DNA from: Millionella massiliensis
GTDB lineage: Bacteria > Bacteroidota > Bacteroidia > Bacteroidales > Rikenellaceae
DNA: 64,000 bases
Direction of reading: 5' to 3'
Assembly: GCF_900104655.1 (NCBI RefSeq)
Contig: NZ_FNWD01000002.1
Location: 976,246 to 1,040,245, forward strand
Shown: one piece after another, positions 1 through 7,835 of the stretch
Layout of the letters: each line of letters starts with the position of its first letter
Position numbering within the stretch: the stretch's first letter is position 1
The notes under the pieces: model-generated
Databases searched by the model: none
Told to the model about the DNA's origin: nothing
The model's input: the letters and a program-made list of their open reading frames with translations, nothing else
Position numbers and translations under genes: made by a program

Positions 1-413
1 TCGGAACCGCAGGCCACCGCATCGAAATAGCGGGCGATGCGGCACCTTTCCAGCACGAAATCGACATTGACCCGGGGCGCCGAGCTGCCCACGGCAATCC
101 GTACACCCGCGCTGCGGAGCGTTTCGAGCAGATCGACCAGTCCGGAAGCCGGAGCCATCACCGGGTCGTACAGGTCGCGATAGATCTGTTCCTTCTCCTG
201 CGAGAGGCGTTCCACCTCATCGGCCGGGATGTCGTCGCGTCCGAACACGAATTTCATAATCACCTCGTTGGTCGAGCCGAAATAGGGAAGCAGGCTCATC
301 GGGTCGAAATTGGCGATGCCGTAACGTTTTGCAAATAGATCGAAGGCCTGTAAATGGGCGTCTCGGTTGTTGACGATCACGCCGTCCATATCGAAAAGGG
401 CTGCCTGAAGCAT
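1..413 (-). CDS. HAD-superfamily hydrolase, beta-phosphoglucomutase-like (3' end outside window)
   Basis: The first 137 residues of a minus-strand gene are visible; the C-terminus lies beyond the left edge. It begins MLQAALFDMDGVIVNN, the HAD motif I DxDG with the nucleophile at D8 and the acid/base at D10. A helical cap region follows, then the stretch VRIAVGSSAP, which fits motif II (hydrophobic strand ending in S). This is the layout of the small cap-containing sugar-phosphate phosphatases and phosphomutases. The substrate cannot be told from this part. ATG at 413 is chosen because the DxD motif falls seven residues in, as is usual. No partner gene is adjacent; the next gene on the same strand starts about 1.3 kb upstream. 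Confidence 0.85.
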   Translation of the reverse strand, partial: MLQAALFDMDGVIVNNRDAHLQAFDLFAKRYGIANFDPMSLLPYFGSTNEVIMKFVFGRDDIPADEVERLSQEKEQIYRDLYDPVMAPASGLVDLLETLRSAGVRIAVGSSAPRVNVDFVLERCRIARYFDAVACGS

Positions 414-520
414 GGTTCGAATGTTGGTAATGAAAAACTGCCTGCCGCATATCAATTACGAAAAGCAGTCGCAAAGATAACGTCTTTCACCGTAATCTCG
501 ACATCCGGTCAAAATCCGAT

Positions 521-1684
521 TTACTCCGGCAATACGATGTCGTAGAGAAAAATCACCGGATTGTCGTTCTCCTCCAGCTCGTCGATCAACGCTTCGACCT
601 CCGGGGGCAGAGGTTGCTCCATGCTGCCAGCCTTATCCAATATCTCCGCCGCGCTCATTTCGGTAACCAATGTATTCGTCCCCCTTCCGCTGAGCAGGTA
701 ACCGTCGCGGAAGAAGCTGCACAGGCCCTCCTGCTTCGGCGCTTCGATCCGATAGCTTTTTCCTGTTACTTTATTGTAAAAAACCGGATAGGGAGAATAA
801 GGCGCCAGACCGAATGCGGCATAGCTATCGGTTTCGACGAAATTACCGTTAAAATAAGGCGTTTTGTTCATTAAGTCGGCATATTCCTGCACGGTAACAT
901 CATATCCCGGACGTTCCGCTCCTTCAATGTCGATGGCGTATACGGCTTGCAGAGCCGTCGGAGATACACGATAAACAGTATCAGTCAGCGAAGGGATATA
1001 ATAGACCGTATCGCCGTATTTGCGGAGGCTCCCGACTGGATTAAGCGGCATTAGGCCGTTTTTGAAGAGGTATGGGAATAGTTGGGTTCCCTCGCTGCCG
1101 GTCGTGCCGGAGATAACCAACATGCCGGACTGTTCGCCTTCTCCGTTGAGATAGACGTTGCCAAAATTGGTGGTGGCGATGGTGTCCGGTGCCAGAAATT
1201 CAAAACCGCAACCCCGCCAGAAAATATCGCTGCTGTGGTCGAAGGTACCGTCCAACCGGTAATAGTGATAACGTGCGGCAGCATAGTCGGCGATAACCAA
1301 GCGATCACGATCGGGAGTCAGCGCAACGGCACTGAGTTCGGAGTATTCGCCGGGGCCTCTTCCATAGGCTCCGTAGGTGTAACGGTGGTTGCCGTCGAGG
1401 TCGAAACCGACGGCCCGCGGCGAAAACCGATTATCCGCTACGATCACCAGACTGTCGATAAAAAACGTTTGCACGGGCTGCCCTATCAGGCTCTGTTTTT
1501 CGGTCTCGAGTTTGACATACCGGACTTTGCTGACGATACTGTCGAGCGGAAGAGAAAGGGTATTTTTGTCGATCCGTACGGTACGCAGCCCGCTGGTACC
1601 GATCACCGTCTCCTGTTTGTGCGGAGCGCCGCAGGCAACGAGCAGACACGCTGCAAACAAGCTGAATAATCCTGTTCGATTCAT
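521..1684 (-). CDS. 6-bladed beta-propeller lipoprotein (DUF5128-like)
   Basis: A predicted outer-surface or periplasmic lipoprotein of 387 residues. The N-terminus has a hydrophobic stretch ending in LLVAC, a lipobox with the acylated Cys about 18 residues in. The body shows the repeating pattern of Bacteroidetes 6-bladed propellers: VRYVKLET, then a strand ending in D, then FDLDGN and GRGPGEY. These families (PF17170 type) are common and have no fixed function. A second ATG lies 9 bases upstream (1693); 1684 is preferred because it starts directly before the basic MNR. The gene sits just downstream of an NVEALT peptide gene, a recurrent pairing in Bacteroidetes, and an intrinsic terminator lies between the two. 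Confidence 0.8.
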   Translation of the reverse strand: MNRTGLFSLFAACLLVACGAPHKQETVIGTSGLRTVRIDKNTLSLPLDSIVSKVRYVKLETEKQSLIGQPVQTFFIDSLVIVADNRFSPRAVGFDLDGNHRYTYGAYGRGPGEYSELSAVALTPDRDRLVIADYAAARYHYYRLDGTFDHSSDIFWRGCGFEFLAPDTIATTNFGNVYLNGEGEQSGMLVISGTTGSEGTQLFPYLFKNGLMPLNPVGSLRKYGDTVYYIPSLTDTVYRVSPTALQAVYAIDIEGAERPGYDVTVQEYADLMNKTPYFNGNFVETDSYAAFGLAPYSPYPVFYNKVTGKSYRIEAPKQEGLCSFFRDGYLLSGRGTNTLVTEMSAAEILDKAGSMEQPLPPEVEALIDELEENDNPVIFLYDIVLPE

Positions 1685-1696
1685 TATCCTCAAGAT

Positions 1697-1729
1697 ATAA
1701 AAACTTTTTCCCGCTATGCGGGAAAAAGT
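1697..1729 (-). terminator. intrinsic terminator between NVEALT gene and propeller gene
   Basis: A perfect 12-bp inverted repeat (1703-1714 with 1718-1729, loop 3) is followed on the minus strand by a T-rich run. It lies 35 bases after the NVEALT stop and ends about 13 bases before the propeller ATG. It should end most transcripts after the small gene and leave the lipoprotein gene to read-through. Confidence 0.7.
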
Positions 1730-1764
1730 CGAAAATTTATAACCTAATTGTTATCTACAGCAAC

Positions 1765-2007
1765 TCAACATTCATGACCGGAGCCTGCACAAAACTTGTG
1801 GCCAGGGTTGAAATGATCAGGCACCCAGGCATTGCGATTTTCACCTGGCGGCGGCCAAAAAGGGTCTATGAACTCCAAATCTCCTAAAGAAGCCCCCATG
1901 GCTTCGAGATTGGCAAGGGTAAGATCGGAAATCTCCGTTTCGGACTGCGCCAGACGATACGCCGTAAATGCACCCGAACCCAATGACAGGATGGCAACAA
2001 CCGTCAT
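1765..2007 (-). CDS. NVEALT domain peptide
   Basis: A small secreted-type peptide of 80 residues. After a hydrophobic N-terminal segment (VVAILSLGSGAFTAYRL) comes ISDLTLANLEAMGA, a clear match to the NVEALT motif where the leader is thought to end. A short, Gly/Pro-rich tail with two Cys follows. The family (PF14055) is restricted to Bacteroidetes and its role is unknown. The basic n-region expected before the hydrophobic stretch is encoded in frame just upstream (KRKKK), but a TAA stop separates it from the ATG at 2007. The annotated peptide may therefore be an N-terminally damaged copy. Confidence 0.65.
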   Translation of the reverse strand: MTVVAILSLGSGAFTAYRLAQSETEISDLTLANLEAMGASLGDLEFIDPFWPPPGENRNAWVPDHFNPGHKFCAGSGHEC

Positions 2008-2137
2008 TAACCCAAGTTATTTTTTCTTCCTCTTAATCGAACGATTTTATGGTTTTGTTTTGCAATAATACAAAATATATCACACAAAAAAACACACCTA
2101 AAATACTCTCAACATCTGATTTGTTCCTGCCGGACTC

Positions 2138-4531
2138 CTACTCCCGGACGTAAATTCGTTTGATACGGGCCGACACCGAAGTCAGCACCTCGTAAGAGAT
2201 CGTATCCAGCACCCGCGCCACCTCCTGCACCGTGGGCCGTTCGCCAAAGATCACCACCTCGTCGCCCTCCTGCGCTTCGGGCAGCGCCGTGATGTCGATC
2301 ATGCAGGTATCCATACAGATATTGCCGAACGTGGGGCACAACACCCCGCGGATGCAGACCTGTCCGGCACCGCGACCCAGACCGCGGTCCATGCCGTCGG
2401 CATATCCGATCGGGATGGTCGCCGTGCGCATCGGCCCGGTGACCACTCCGCGGCGGTTGTAACCCACCGTATCGCCCCGGTCGAGCGTCTTGATCTGCAC
2501 GATTTGCGTTTTGAGCGTCGCCGCCACCTGCAACTCCGGATTTTCGATGCCGTAAAGCCCCACGCCCAGACGCACCATGTCGAAATGGGCCTCCGGGAAG
2601 CGGGCGATGCCCGCACTGTTACAAATGTGGCGCAGAATCGAGGAGTCGCCCAGCGCCTCGATGATACGACCGCTCATCCGTTCGAAGAGGGCAATCTGCC
2701 CGCGGGTGAAGTCATCCTCGGCAGGATCTTCCGAAGCCGCCAGGTGCGAGAAGATCGACCGTACCTTCACGGCCGCTTCCGCCTTCAGCTCTTCGCACAG
2801 GGTTTCGATCTCGTCGGGCATGAAACCGAGGCGGTGCATCCCCGTATCCATTTTCAGGTGGATCGGCGCACCGGTAATCCCCCGGCTGCGCATCTCGGCG
2901 GCGTAGTTCCGCAGCGACGTGAATGAATAGATTTCGGGTTCGAGGTCATAGTCGGCCATCACCGCGAAGCTGCCCGGGTCGGAGTTGAGCACCACGATCG
3001 GCAGGTGGATGCCCGCCTCACGCAGCGCGATACCCTCGTCGGCAAAAGCGACGGCCAGATAGTCGACCCCTTCGTGCTGCAGCATGGCAGCGACTTCGCC
3101 CGAACCGGTACCATAGGAGTGGGCCTTGACCATCACCATCACCCGCGTTTCGGGACGGAGCATGGCGCGGAAATGGGCCAGGTTGGCCGCCATCGCGCCG
3201 AGGTTGACCTCCAGCGTCGTGGTGTGGGTCCGTTTTTCAAACATCCGGCTGATGCGCTCGAAACCGAACATGCGACTCCCCTTGACCAGAATCGCCTGAC
3301 CGGCATAACGTTCCTTGTCGGTATGGCGCAGGAATTCGTCCGTCGTCGCATAGAAACGGGCGTGGTCGGGGCCGAGCAGCGCAACGAAGTGGTGAGCAGC
3401 CGAGGTAATCTCGGGTCCGATGCCGGCCAGATCGGCCACACCGTGCTCCTGCACCAGTGCGGCCACCTGACGATAGAGTTCGTCGGTTTTCAACCCGGCC
3501 TGAAGAATATCGGAAAGGATCAACGCCTTGGGCCGTTCGCCGGCATTCTGATCGAGATAGTCGAGCGCAATGCCGAGCGCCGTAAGGTCGCTGTTATAAG
3601 CGTCGTTGATGACCGTACTGCCGAGGATCCCTTCGCGCTGTTCGAGCCGCATGGCCACGGGTTGCAGTACCGAGAAAGGCTTGGGCGTGATACCCAGCAA
3701 TTTGTACAGTTGTGCAACGTGCACCGCGTTCTCGCGCGAGGCATAGTCCGAGAAGTGCGACGCCGTGTCAATCACCTCGTCGGCCCGCCAGCCGTGCAGC
3801 CGTTCGGACGACTTGCCGAACCGTTTGCCGACATGTTTGGCGATCAGCGGGCTGTCGGCATGATAGATGATTGACTCGGCACGTTGGAAGAGTTTGAGTT
3901 TTTCGTCAAGTTTCTGCTCGTCGGAGTTGAAGTTTTCGCTGTGGGCCGATCCGAGGTTGGTCAGGATGCCGATCTGCGGACGGATCATCGCTTCGAGGCG
4001 TTCCATTTCGCCGGGACGCGAAATGCCGGCCTCGATCACCACCAGTTGCTCGTCGCCGCGGATCATCAACAGCGACAGGGCCACGCCGAGTTGCGAATTG
4101 TAACTGCGCGGACTGCGGAAGAGGCGGCCCGCACCTTCGGGCCAAAGCTGGGCGATCCACTCTTTAACGACCGTTTTGCCGTTGCTGCCGGTCACAGCGA
4201 CCACCGTACCGTTGTACTGGTTCCGATGATAGGCGGCCAGCGCCTGCAGTGCGGTGAGCGGATCGGGCACGGTCACAAACGAAGCGCCGGGCAGCGTCTC
4301 GGCCGCATGAAGCGGCACACTTCCCACCAGGAAACTGCGGACACCGCGCCCGTACAGATCGGGGATATAGTGGTGTCCGTCGTGGCTGGGACCGGCCAGG
4401 GCGACGAACAGTGTTTCGTCGGGCCGTGCGATATGGTTCCGACTGTCCGTGGCAATGGCCGTCATCCGCCGGTCGTCGCCATGAAGGGTGCCGCCCGTGA
4501 TGGCGGCTATCTGGGATAAGGTATAATCCAT
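2138..4531 (-). CDS. murF-alr: bifunctional UDP-MurNAc-tripeptide:D-Ala-D-Ala ligase / alanine racemase
   Basis: A 797-residue fusion of two peptidoglycan-precursor enzymes, characteristic of Bacteroidetes. Residues 1 to about 430 are MurF, which adds D-Ala-D-Ala to UDP-MurNAc-tripeptide with ATP. The Mur-ligase P-loop VAVTGSNGKT is near residue 110 and SYNSQLGVALS follows it. From about residue 437 on is a fold-III PLP alanine racemase: MVKAHSYGTG contains the PLP lysine K469, and GYADGMDRGLGRG lies near the C-terminus. Fusion couples D-Ala supply to its use. The 5' side has a TACCTTTG -7 element about 30 bases before the ATG. Confidence 0.95.
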   Translation of the reverse strand: MDYTLSQIAAITGGTLHGDDRRMTAIATDSRNHIARPDETLFVALAGPSHDGHHYIPDLYGRGVRSFLVGSVPLHAAETLPGASFVTVPDPLTALQALAAYHRNQYNGTVVAVTGSNGKTVVKEWIAQLWPEGAGRLFRSPRSYNSQLGVALSLLMIRGDEQLVVIEAGISRPGEMERLEAMIRPQIGILTNLGSAHSENFNSDEQKLDEKLKLFQRAESIIYHADSPLIAKHVGKRFGKSSERLHGWRADEVIDTASHFSDYASRENAVHVAQLYKLLGITPKPFSVLQPVAMRLEQREGILGSTVINDAYNSDLTALGIALDYLDQNAGERPKALILSDILQAGLKTDELYRQVAALVQEHGVADLAGIGPEITSAAHHFVALLGPDHARFYATTDEFLRHTDKERYAGQAILVKGSRMFGFERISRMFEKRTHTTTLEVNLGAMAANLAHFRAMLRPETRVMVMVKAHSYGTGSGEVAAMLQHEGVDYLAVAFADEGIALREAGIHLPIVVLNSDPGSFAVMADYDLEPEIYSFTSLRNYAAEMRSRGITGAPIHLKMDTGMHRLGFMPDEIETLCEELKAEAAVKVRSIFSHLAASEDPAEDDFTRGQIALFERMSGRIIEALGDSSILRHICNSAGIARFPEAHFDMVRLGVGLYGIENPELQVAATLKTQIVQIKTLDRGDTVGYNRRGVVTGPMRTATIPIGYADGMDRGLGRGAGQVCIRGVLCPTFGNICMDTCMIDITALPEAQEGDEVVIFGERPTVQEVARVLDTISYEVLTSVSARIKRIYVRE

Positions 4532-4556
4532 CGTAGGGTCTCTTTTTTCAGTTACG

Positions 4557-4564
4557 CAAAGGTA
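4557..4564 (-). promoter_or_regulatory. -7 promoter element of murF-alr
   Basis: The minus strand reads TACCTTTG, matching TAnnTTTG, about 26 bases before the murF-alr ATG. No good -33 TTTG was found. Confidence 0.55.
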
Positions 4565-4938
4565 ACGGTTTCCGTGGCAGATTGGAACCTGTTTTTTATT
4601 GTACCCGACGCTCGAAATTCCACGCCGGGATCGTCGGTCGCTGACCGGACAATCGAGCCACTAAGGGTTCACACCACTACGGGCCACATGCCCGACACGC
4701 CGTTCAACGGGCCGCTGCCGAAGCAACGGATTACACGACTGACAGCCACCTCTGCCAGTCACCTGACAATTTGAGGATTTCGCCTGCCATCCGGTCGAAT
4801 TGTACGATTTTTGCTCTCTGTTCGTCGGCAGCGCGTCGCCCCGGAGACACAAAAAACGTGACATCCGGCACTGACACGCCGCCCTGCGAGAGCCCATCTC
4901 GCACCGTACACAGAGTTTCACATCAATTCATACACACC
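4565..4938. other. intergenic region, murF-alr / ferritin
   Basis: Divergent spacer of about 370 bases. No gene is supported: the short open frames here lack start context and family resemblance. It should hold the ferritin promoter, but no exact TAnnTTTG is seen on the plus strand. Confidence 0.5.
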
Positions 4939-5448
4939 ATGTTAAGCACCAAAATGCAGGAAGCGCTGAATGCGCATATCAACGCCGAGTTGTGGTCGGC
5001 CTACCTCTACCTTTCGATGTCACTCGATGCCTCGGCCAAAGGATACAAAGGGATGGCCAACTGGTTTGCCATCCAGTTCAAGGAGGAACAGGACCACGCC
5101 CAACTGTTCATCGACTACGTACAGGCTCGCGGCGGCAAGGTTACGCTGAGTCCGATTGCTGCCGTTCCGACCGAATGGGAGTCTCCGCTGGCCATGTTCC
5201 GCGACACGCTGGCCCACGAACAGAAGGTAACGGCGCTGATCGACGGTCTGTGCCGCACGGCCGACGACGAAAAGGATTACGCCACGGCCAACAAACTGGT
5301 ATGGTTCGTGAACGAGCAGGTCGAGGAGGAAGAGAACGTACGCGACATTCTGGATCAGCTCAAGATGGTCGAAGACAGCAAGATGGGTCTCTACATGATC
5401 GACAAGGAGCTGGGCGCACGGGTCTACACGGCTCCGGCTGCACAGTAG
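4939..5448 (+). CDS. ftnA: ferritin
   Basis: A cytoplasmic iron-storage protein of 169 residues that oxidises Fe(II) and mineralises it in a 24-mer shell. All ferroxidase ligands of bacterial FtnA are in register: E17 (NAELWSAY), E50 and H53 (FKEEQDHAQ), E94 (LAHEQ), Q127 and E130 (NEQVEEEE). Length is normal for the family. An in-frame open stretch continues upstream to 4771, but ATG 4939 puts the ligands at their standard numbers and begins MLSTKMQEALN, the typical start. The gene is monocistronic, with a strong terminator 26 bases past the stop. Confidence 0.95.
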   Translation: MLSTKMQEALNAHINAELWSAYLYLSMSLDASAKGYKGMANWFAIQFKEEQDHAQLFIDYVQARGGKVTLSPIAAVPTEWESPLAMFRDTLAHEQKVTALIDGLCRTADDEKDYATANKLVWFVNEQVEEEENVRDILDQLKMVEDSKMGLYMIDKELGARVYTAPAAQ

Positions 5449-5473
5449 GTCGTTGGCAAGAGCGATAGTATCA

Positions 5474-5508
5474 CAGAGCGCAGGCCGATGTCTGCGCTCT
5501 GTTTTTTT
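5474..5508 (+). terminator. intrinsic terminator of ferritin gene
   Basis: The 10-bp stem CAGAGCGCAG / CTGCGCTCTG (5474-5483 with 5492-5501) is followed by seven T. Confidence 0.9.
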
Positions 5509-5584
5509 CGCTAAAGGGCAGGAATGTGCCTGCCGGGGAGACTGGAACTGAAGACCGCCGGAAGAGACACGTGGTGTAAGCCAT

Positions 5585-5633
5585 CCGGGGAGGCTGAACA
5601 GAAAGATACGTTTTTTCTGTTCAGCCTCCCCGG
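5585..5633. repeat. perfect 20-bp inverted repeat
   Basis: Arms 5585-5604 and 5614-5633 are perfectly complementary with a 9-base loop. No T-tract follows on either strand, so it is not a standard terminator. It lies between two convergent genes that have their own terminators. Its function is unknown. Confidence 0.8.
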
Positions 5634-5696
5634 AATATTGGGAAAGCGCTGAAGACGATTGGGGTATATTTTTTAGATTTTCCGCTCGTCGGGACG

Positions 5697-5740
5697 GGTG
5701 ATCCCGCCCCTTGGCGCGGGCCGCTCCCCGAACAATGACT
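5697..5740. repeat. imperfect direct repeat, copy 1
   Basis: A 44-base unit sharing TGATCC, then GCGGGCCGCTCCCCGA and TGACT, with 5838-5881. Similarity extends some bases further left. Each copy contains short self-complementary stretches. Confidence 0.65.
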
Positions 5741-5837
5741 CTATTTTACGCCGATTTTTTATTACGCAAAGTGTCCGACCGACTACATGAATAATTGCAA
5801 TAGGGATACACAAGTCTATTTCCCGATTGACGGAACA

Positions 5838-5881
5838 AGTGATCCTCATCCCTCACGCGGGCCGCTCCCCGAGCAGTGACT
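5838..5881. repeat. imperfect direct repeat, copy 2
   Basis: Second copy of the 44-base unit, 141 bases downstream of the first. The 3' halves are nearly identical and the middle differs. Confidence 0.65.
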
Positions 5882-5897
5882 GCCTGCTGCGCAACAA

Positions 5898-5941
5898 CAA
5901 AAAAGCGCAGGAAGTCCCCCTCGGGTCCTGTCTGCGCTTAA
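5898..5941 (-). terminator. intrinsic terminator of ribH
   Basis: On the minus strand AAGCGCAG pairs with CTGCGCTT and is followed by TTTTTTG, starting about 20 bases after the ribH stop. Confidence 0.8.
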
Positions 5942-5958
5942 AAATGTAGATCGGATCG

Positions 5959-6498
5959 CTAGTTCACAACGGAACCACGTCCCGATGCTGCAGCTTCACC
6001 ATTATCTTCCAGTTCCATCTCGCGTTGCAGTGCGACCATCTTAATGGCCGTAGCAGCAGCCTCGTCGCCTTTGTTGCCGAGTTTTCCACCGGCACGGTCC
6101 AATGCCTGCTGCTGGTCGTTGGTGGTCAGCACGCCGAACGCAATGGGCATGTTCCAACTCAACTGCATCTGCTGCACACCCTGGGTCACCCCCTGGCACA
6201 CAAAATCGAAGTGCCGGGTATCGCCCTGGATAACGCAACCGAGCACGATCACGGCATCGACATTGGTATATTCGGCGAAATACTGAGCGCCCATGGCGAG
6301 TTCAAAGGTCCCGGGGACCCATTTGACGCTGATTTTTTCCTCCGGACAACCGGCGGCACGCAGCGTAGCGATCGCACCGTCGAGCAGTGCGCTGGTGATC
6401 GCGTGGTTCCACTCCGCCACGACGATCCCGAACGACATTTCGGCTGCCGAAGGCACCGGACGGTCGAAAACGGAGAGATTTTTCAGATTAGAAGCCAT
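5959..6498 (-). CDS. ribH: 6,7-dimethyl-8-ribityllumazine synthase
   Basis: The penultimate step of riboflavin synthesis: condenses 5-amino-6-ribitylaminouracil with 3,4-dihydroxy-2-butanone 4-phosphate. The protein is 179 residues. Family landmarks are VVAEWNHAIT near the N-terminus, WVPGTFELAMGAQ (residues 60-72), VLGCVIQGDTRHFDFV with the catalytic H96, and the phosphate-binding GVTQGVQQ. The C-terminus has the usual GNKGDEAAATAI. A charged tail after residue 165 is longer than the core family. The gene is single, with a terminator downstream and about 430 bases of spacer upstream. Confidence 0.95.
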   Translation of the reverse strand: MASNLKNLSVFDRPVPSAAEMSFGIVVAEWNHAITSALLDGAIATLRAAGCPEEKISVKWVPGTFELAMGAQYFAEYTNVDAVIVLGCVIQGDTRHFDFVCQGVTQGVQQMQLSWNMPIAFGVLTTNDQQQALDRAGGKLGNKGDEAAATAIKMVALQREMELEDNGEAAASGRGSVVN

Positions 6499-6814
6499 TG
6501 AATATGCTGTATTAAAAGTTTTTCGTATGAAAACCGCGCTGTAAGGTCTTACCCCTAGCCGTTCCCCGGCAACATCTTCACTCCCGGGAACACCCCCATT
6601 TGCTGTTGCTCCCCCACACTAGGCGGGAAACCAACCAGACATCGGAGGAACAAACGTTTTAACCCCTTCCACCCGACAGTTCCGCCCATCAACATATGCG
6701 CTGCACCGACACCTGAGCCACTTTTCCTTTCACTTCCTCACTATTTGTCACTCACCCCACTGCCTCCCCACTTTCCTAGACCCCAGCCTTGCGGCAATCG
6801 GACCTAGTCGGTAG
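6499..6814. other. intergenic region upstream of ribH
   Basis: C-rich on the plus strand. No gene and no FMN-riboswitch-like structure were recognised. No clear TAnnTTTG was found for ribH. Confidence 0.4.
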
Positions 6815-6858
6815 GAACAAAAATACGGCCCCAGTCGTTTCCAACCTTCGGGGCCGTA
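6815..6858 (-). terminator. intrinsic terminator of TPR-protein gene
   Basis: TACGGCCCC / GGGGCCGTA (6824-6832 with 6850-6858) followed on the minus strand by TTTTTG. It separates the TPR gene from ribH. Confidence 0.8.
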
Positions 6859-6930
6859 TAGGGTATCCTTACAACCGGGGACACACGGTCACCTCCCGGC
6901 ACTCCCCGCATTGCCCGGGGCCGGACGGGA

Positions 6931-7635
6931 TTAGAGTTGCTGCTGCACGCGAGCGATGAATTTATCGATATCGCGAGCCTGAATGCTTCTGGGATAGTTG
7001 TTGCGCACGGTCTGGTACTGTTCGAGCGCTTTGGCAAGGTTGCCCAGTTTTTCGTTGATAAGGGCGGCCTTTTTGAGGTAAACCGGCGTGGTAGCGATGT
7101 TGTCGCTGTTGGCGGCAGCACGTTCGTAATATTTCACGCCCTCTTCGGGTTGACCGAGTTCGACGTATGCATCGCCAGTCAGACCGATATTCTGAGTAGC
7201 GATCAGTTCACCGGCAGCGTTGTCTTTCGTAGCGTCATAGGCTTTGAAAGCGTCGATGGCTTCCTGGAACTGGCCCATATAGAGGTAGCAGAGGCCTGCA
7301 TAGTGGTTGGCGATGTTACCCTGCGGCGTGTTGCCGTATTCGTCGGCGATGGTCAGGAATCCGTCGAACGAGGCGTTGCCGTTGAGTGCCAGGGCGAACG
7401 AGTCGCGTTCGAACTGGTTTTGTGCTGCGAACATGGCAGCCGACGCTTTGTCTGCACGCGGAGCGAGGTAGAGGTATTTATACGAGAAGTAACCGCCCAC
7501 GAGGACGACGATCGCGCCCAGTACGATGAGCATTGCTTTTCCGTTGCGTTCGATAAAGAGTTCAAAACGGCCCAGGCCCTGTTCGATAACCTGTTCAGGG
7601 TCTTGCGTTTGGCGGTTTTTATTGGTTTCTGCCAT
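6931..7635 (-). CDS. membrane-anchored tetratricopeptide repeat protein
   Basis: A 234-residue protein with a charged cytoplasmic N-terminus (about 33 residues), one membrane helix (AMLIVLGAIVVLVGGYF, about 34-50) and a periplasmic region of TPR units. Examples are NIANHYAGLCYLYMGQFQEA, TQNIGLTGDAYVELGQPEEG and YLKKAALINEKLGNLAKALEQ. The architecture resembles YfgM/Bam-type scaffold proteins that bind partner proteins at the membrane; no partner can be named. In many Bacteroidetes a TPR gene sits beside recF, as here, where the two are divergent. Confidence 0.8.
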   Translation of the reverse strand: MAETNKNRQTQDPEQVIEQGLGRFELFIERNGKAMLIVLGAIVVLVGGYFSYKYLYLAPRADKASAAMFAAQNQFERDSFALALNGNASFDGFLTIADEYGNTPQGNIANHYAGLCYLYMGQFQEAIDAFKAYDATKDNAAGELIATQNIGLTGDAYVELGQPEEGVKYYERAAANSDNIATTPVYLKKAALINEKLGNLAKALEQYQTVRNNYPRSIQARDIDKFIARVQQQL

Positions 7636-7669
7636 GGTTAAAAAAATCAGTTTTTAGAAAATCCGATGG

Positions 7670-7677
7670 CAAAAGTA
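7670..7677 (-). promoter_or_regulatory. -7 promoter element of TPR gene
   Basis: Minus strand TACTTTTG, about 35 bases before the ATG. Confidence 0.55.
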
Positions 7678-7797
7678 ATGGTTTTTTACCGAAGTTAGAA
7701 AAAACCGGACCGGAATTTTTTACCTTCCGACATCGTTCGGGCGGGTTGCCACGCTGCGCTGCGGGAGTCGGGGTGCGAAAGAGCCCGAAAAAAGGAG

Positions 7798-7805
7798 TAT
7801 CTTTG
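7798..7805 (+). promoter_or_regulatory. -7 promoter element of recF
   Basis: TATCTTTG, 31 bases before the recF ATG, in the divergent recF/TPR spacer. Confidence 0.6.
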
Positions 7806-7835
7806 TCCTCAAACCATTGGTGAAAGGCACGCAGG

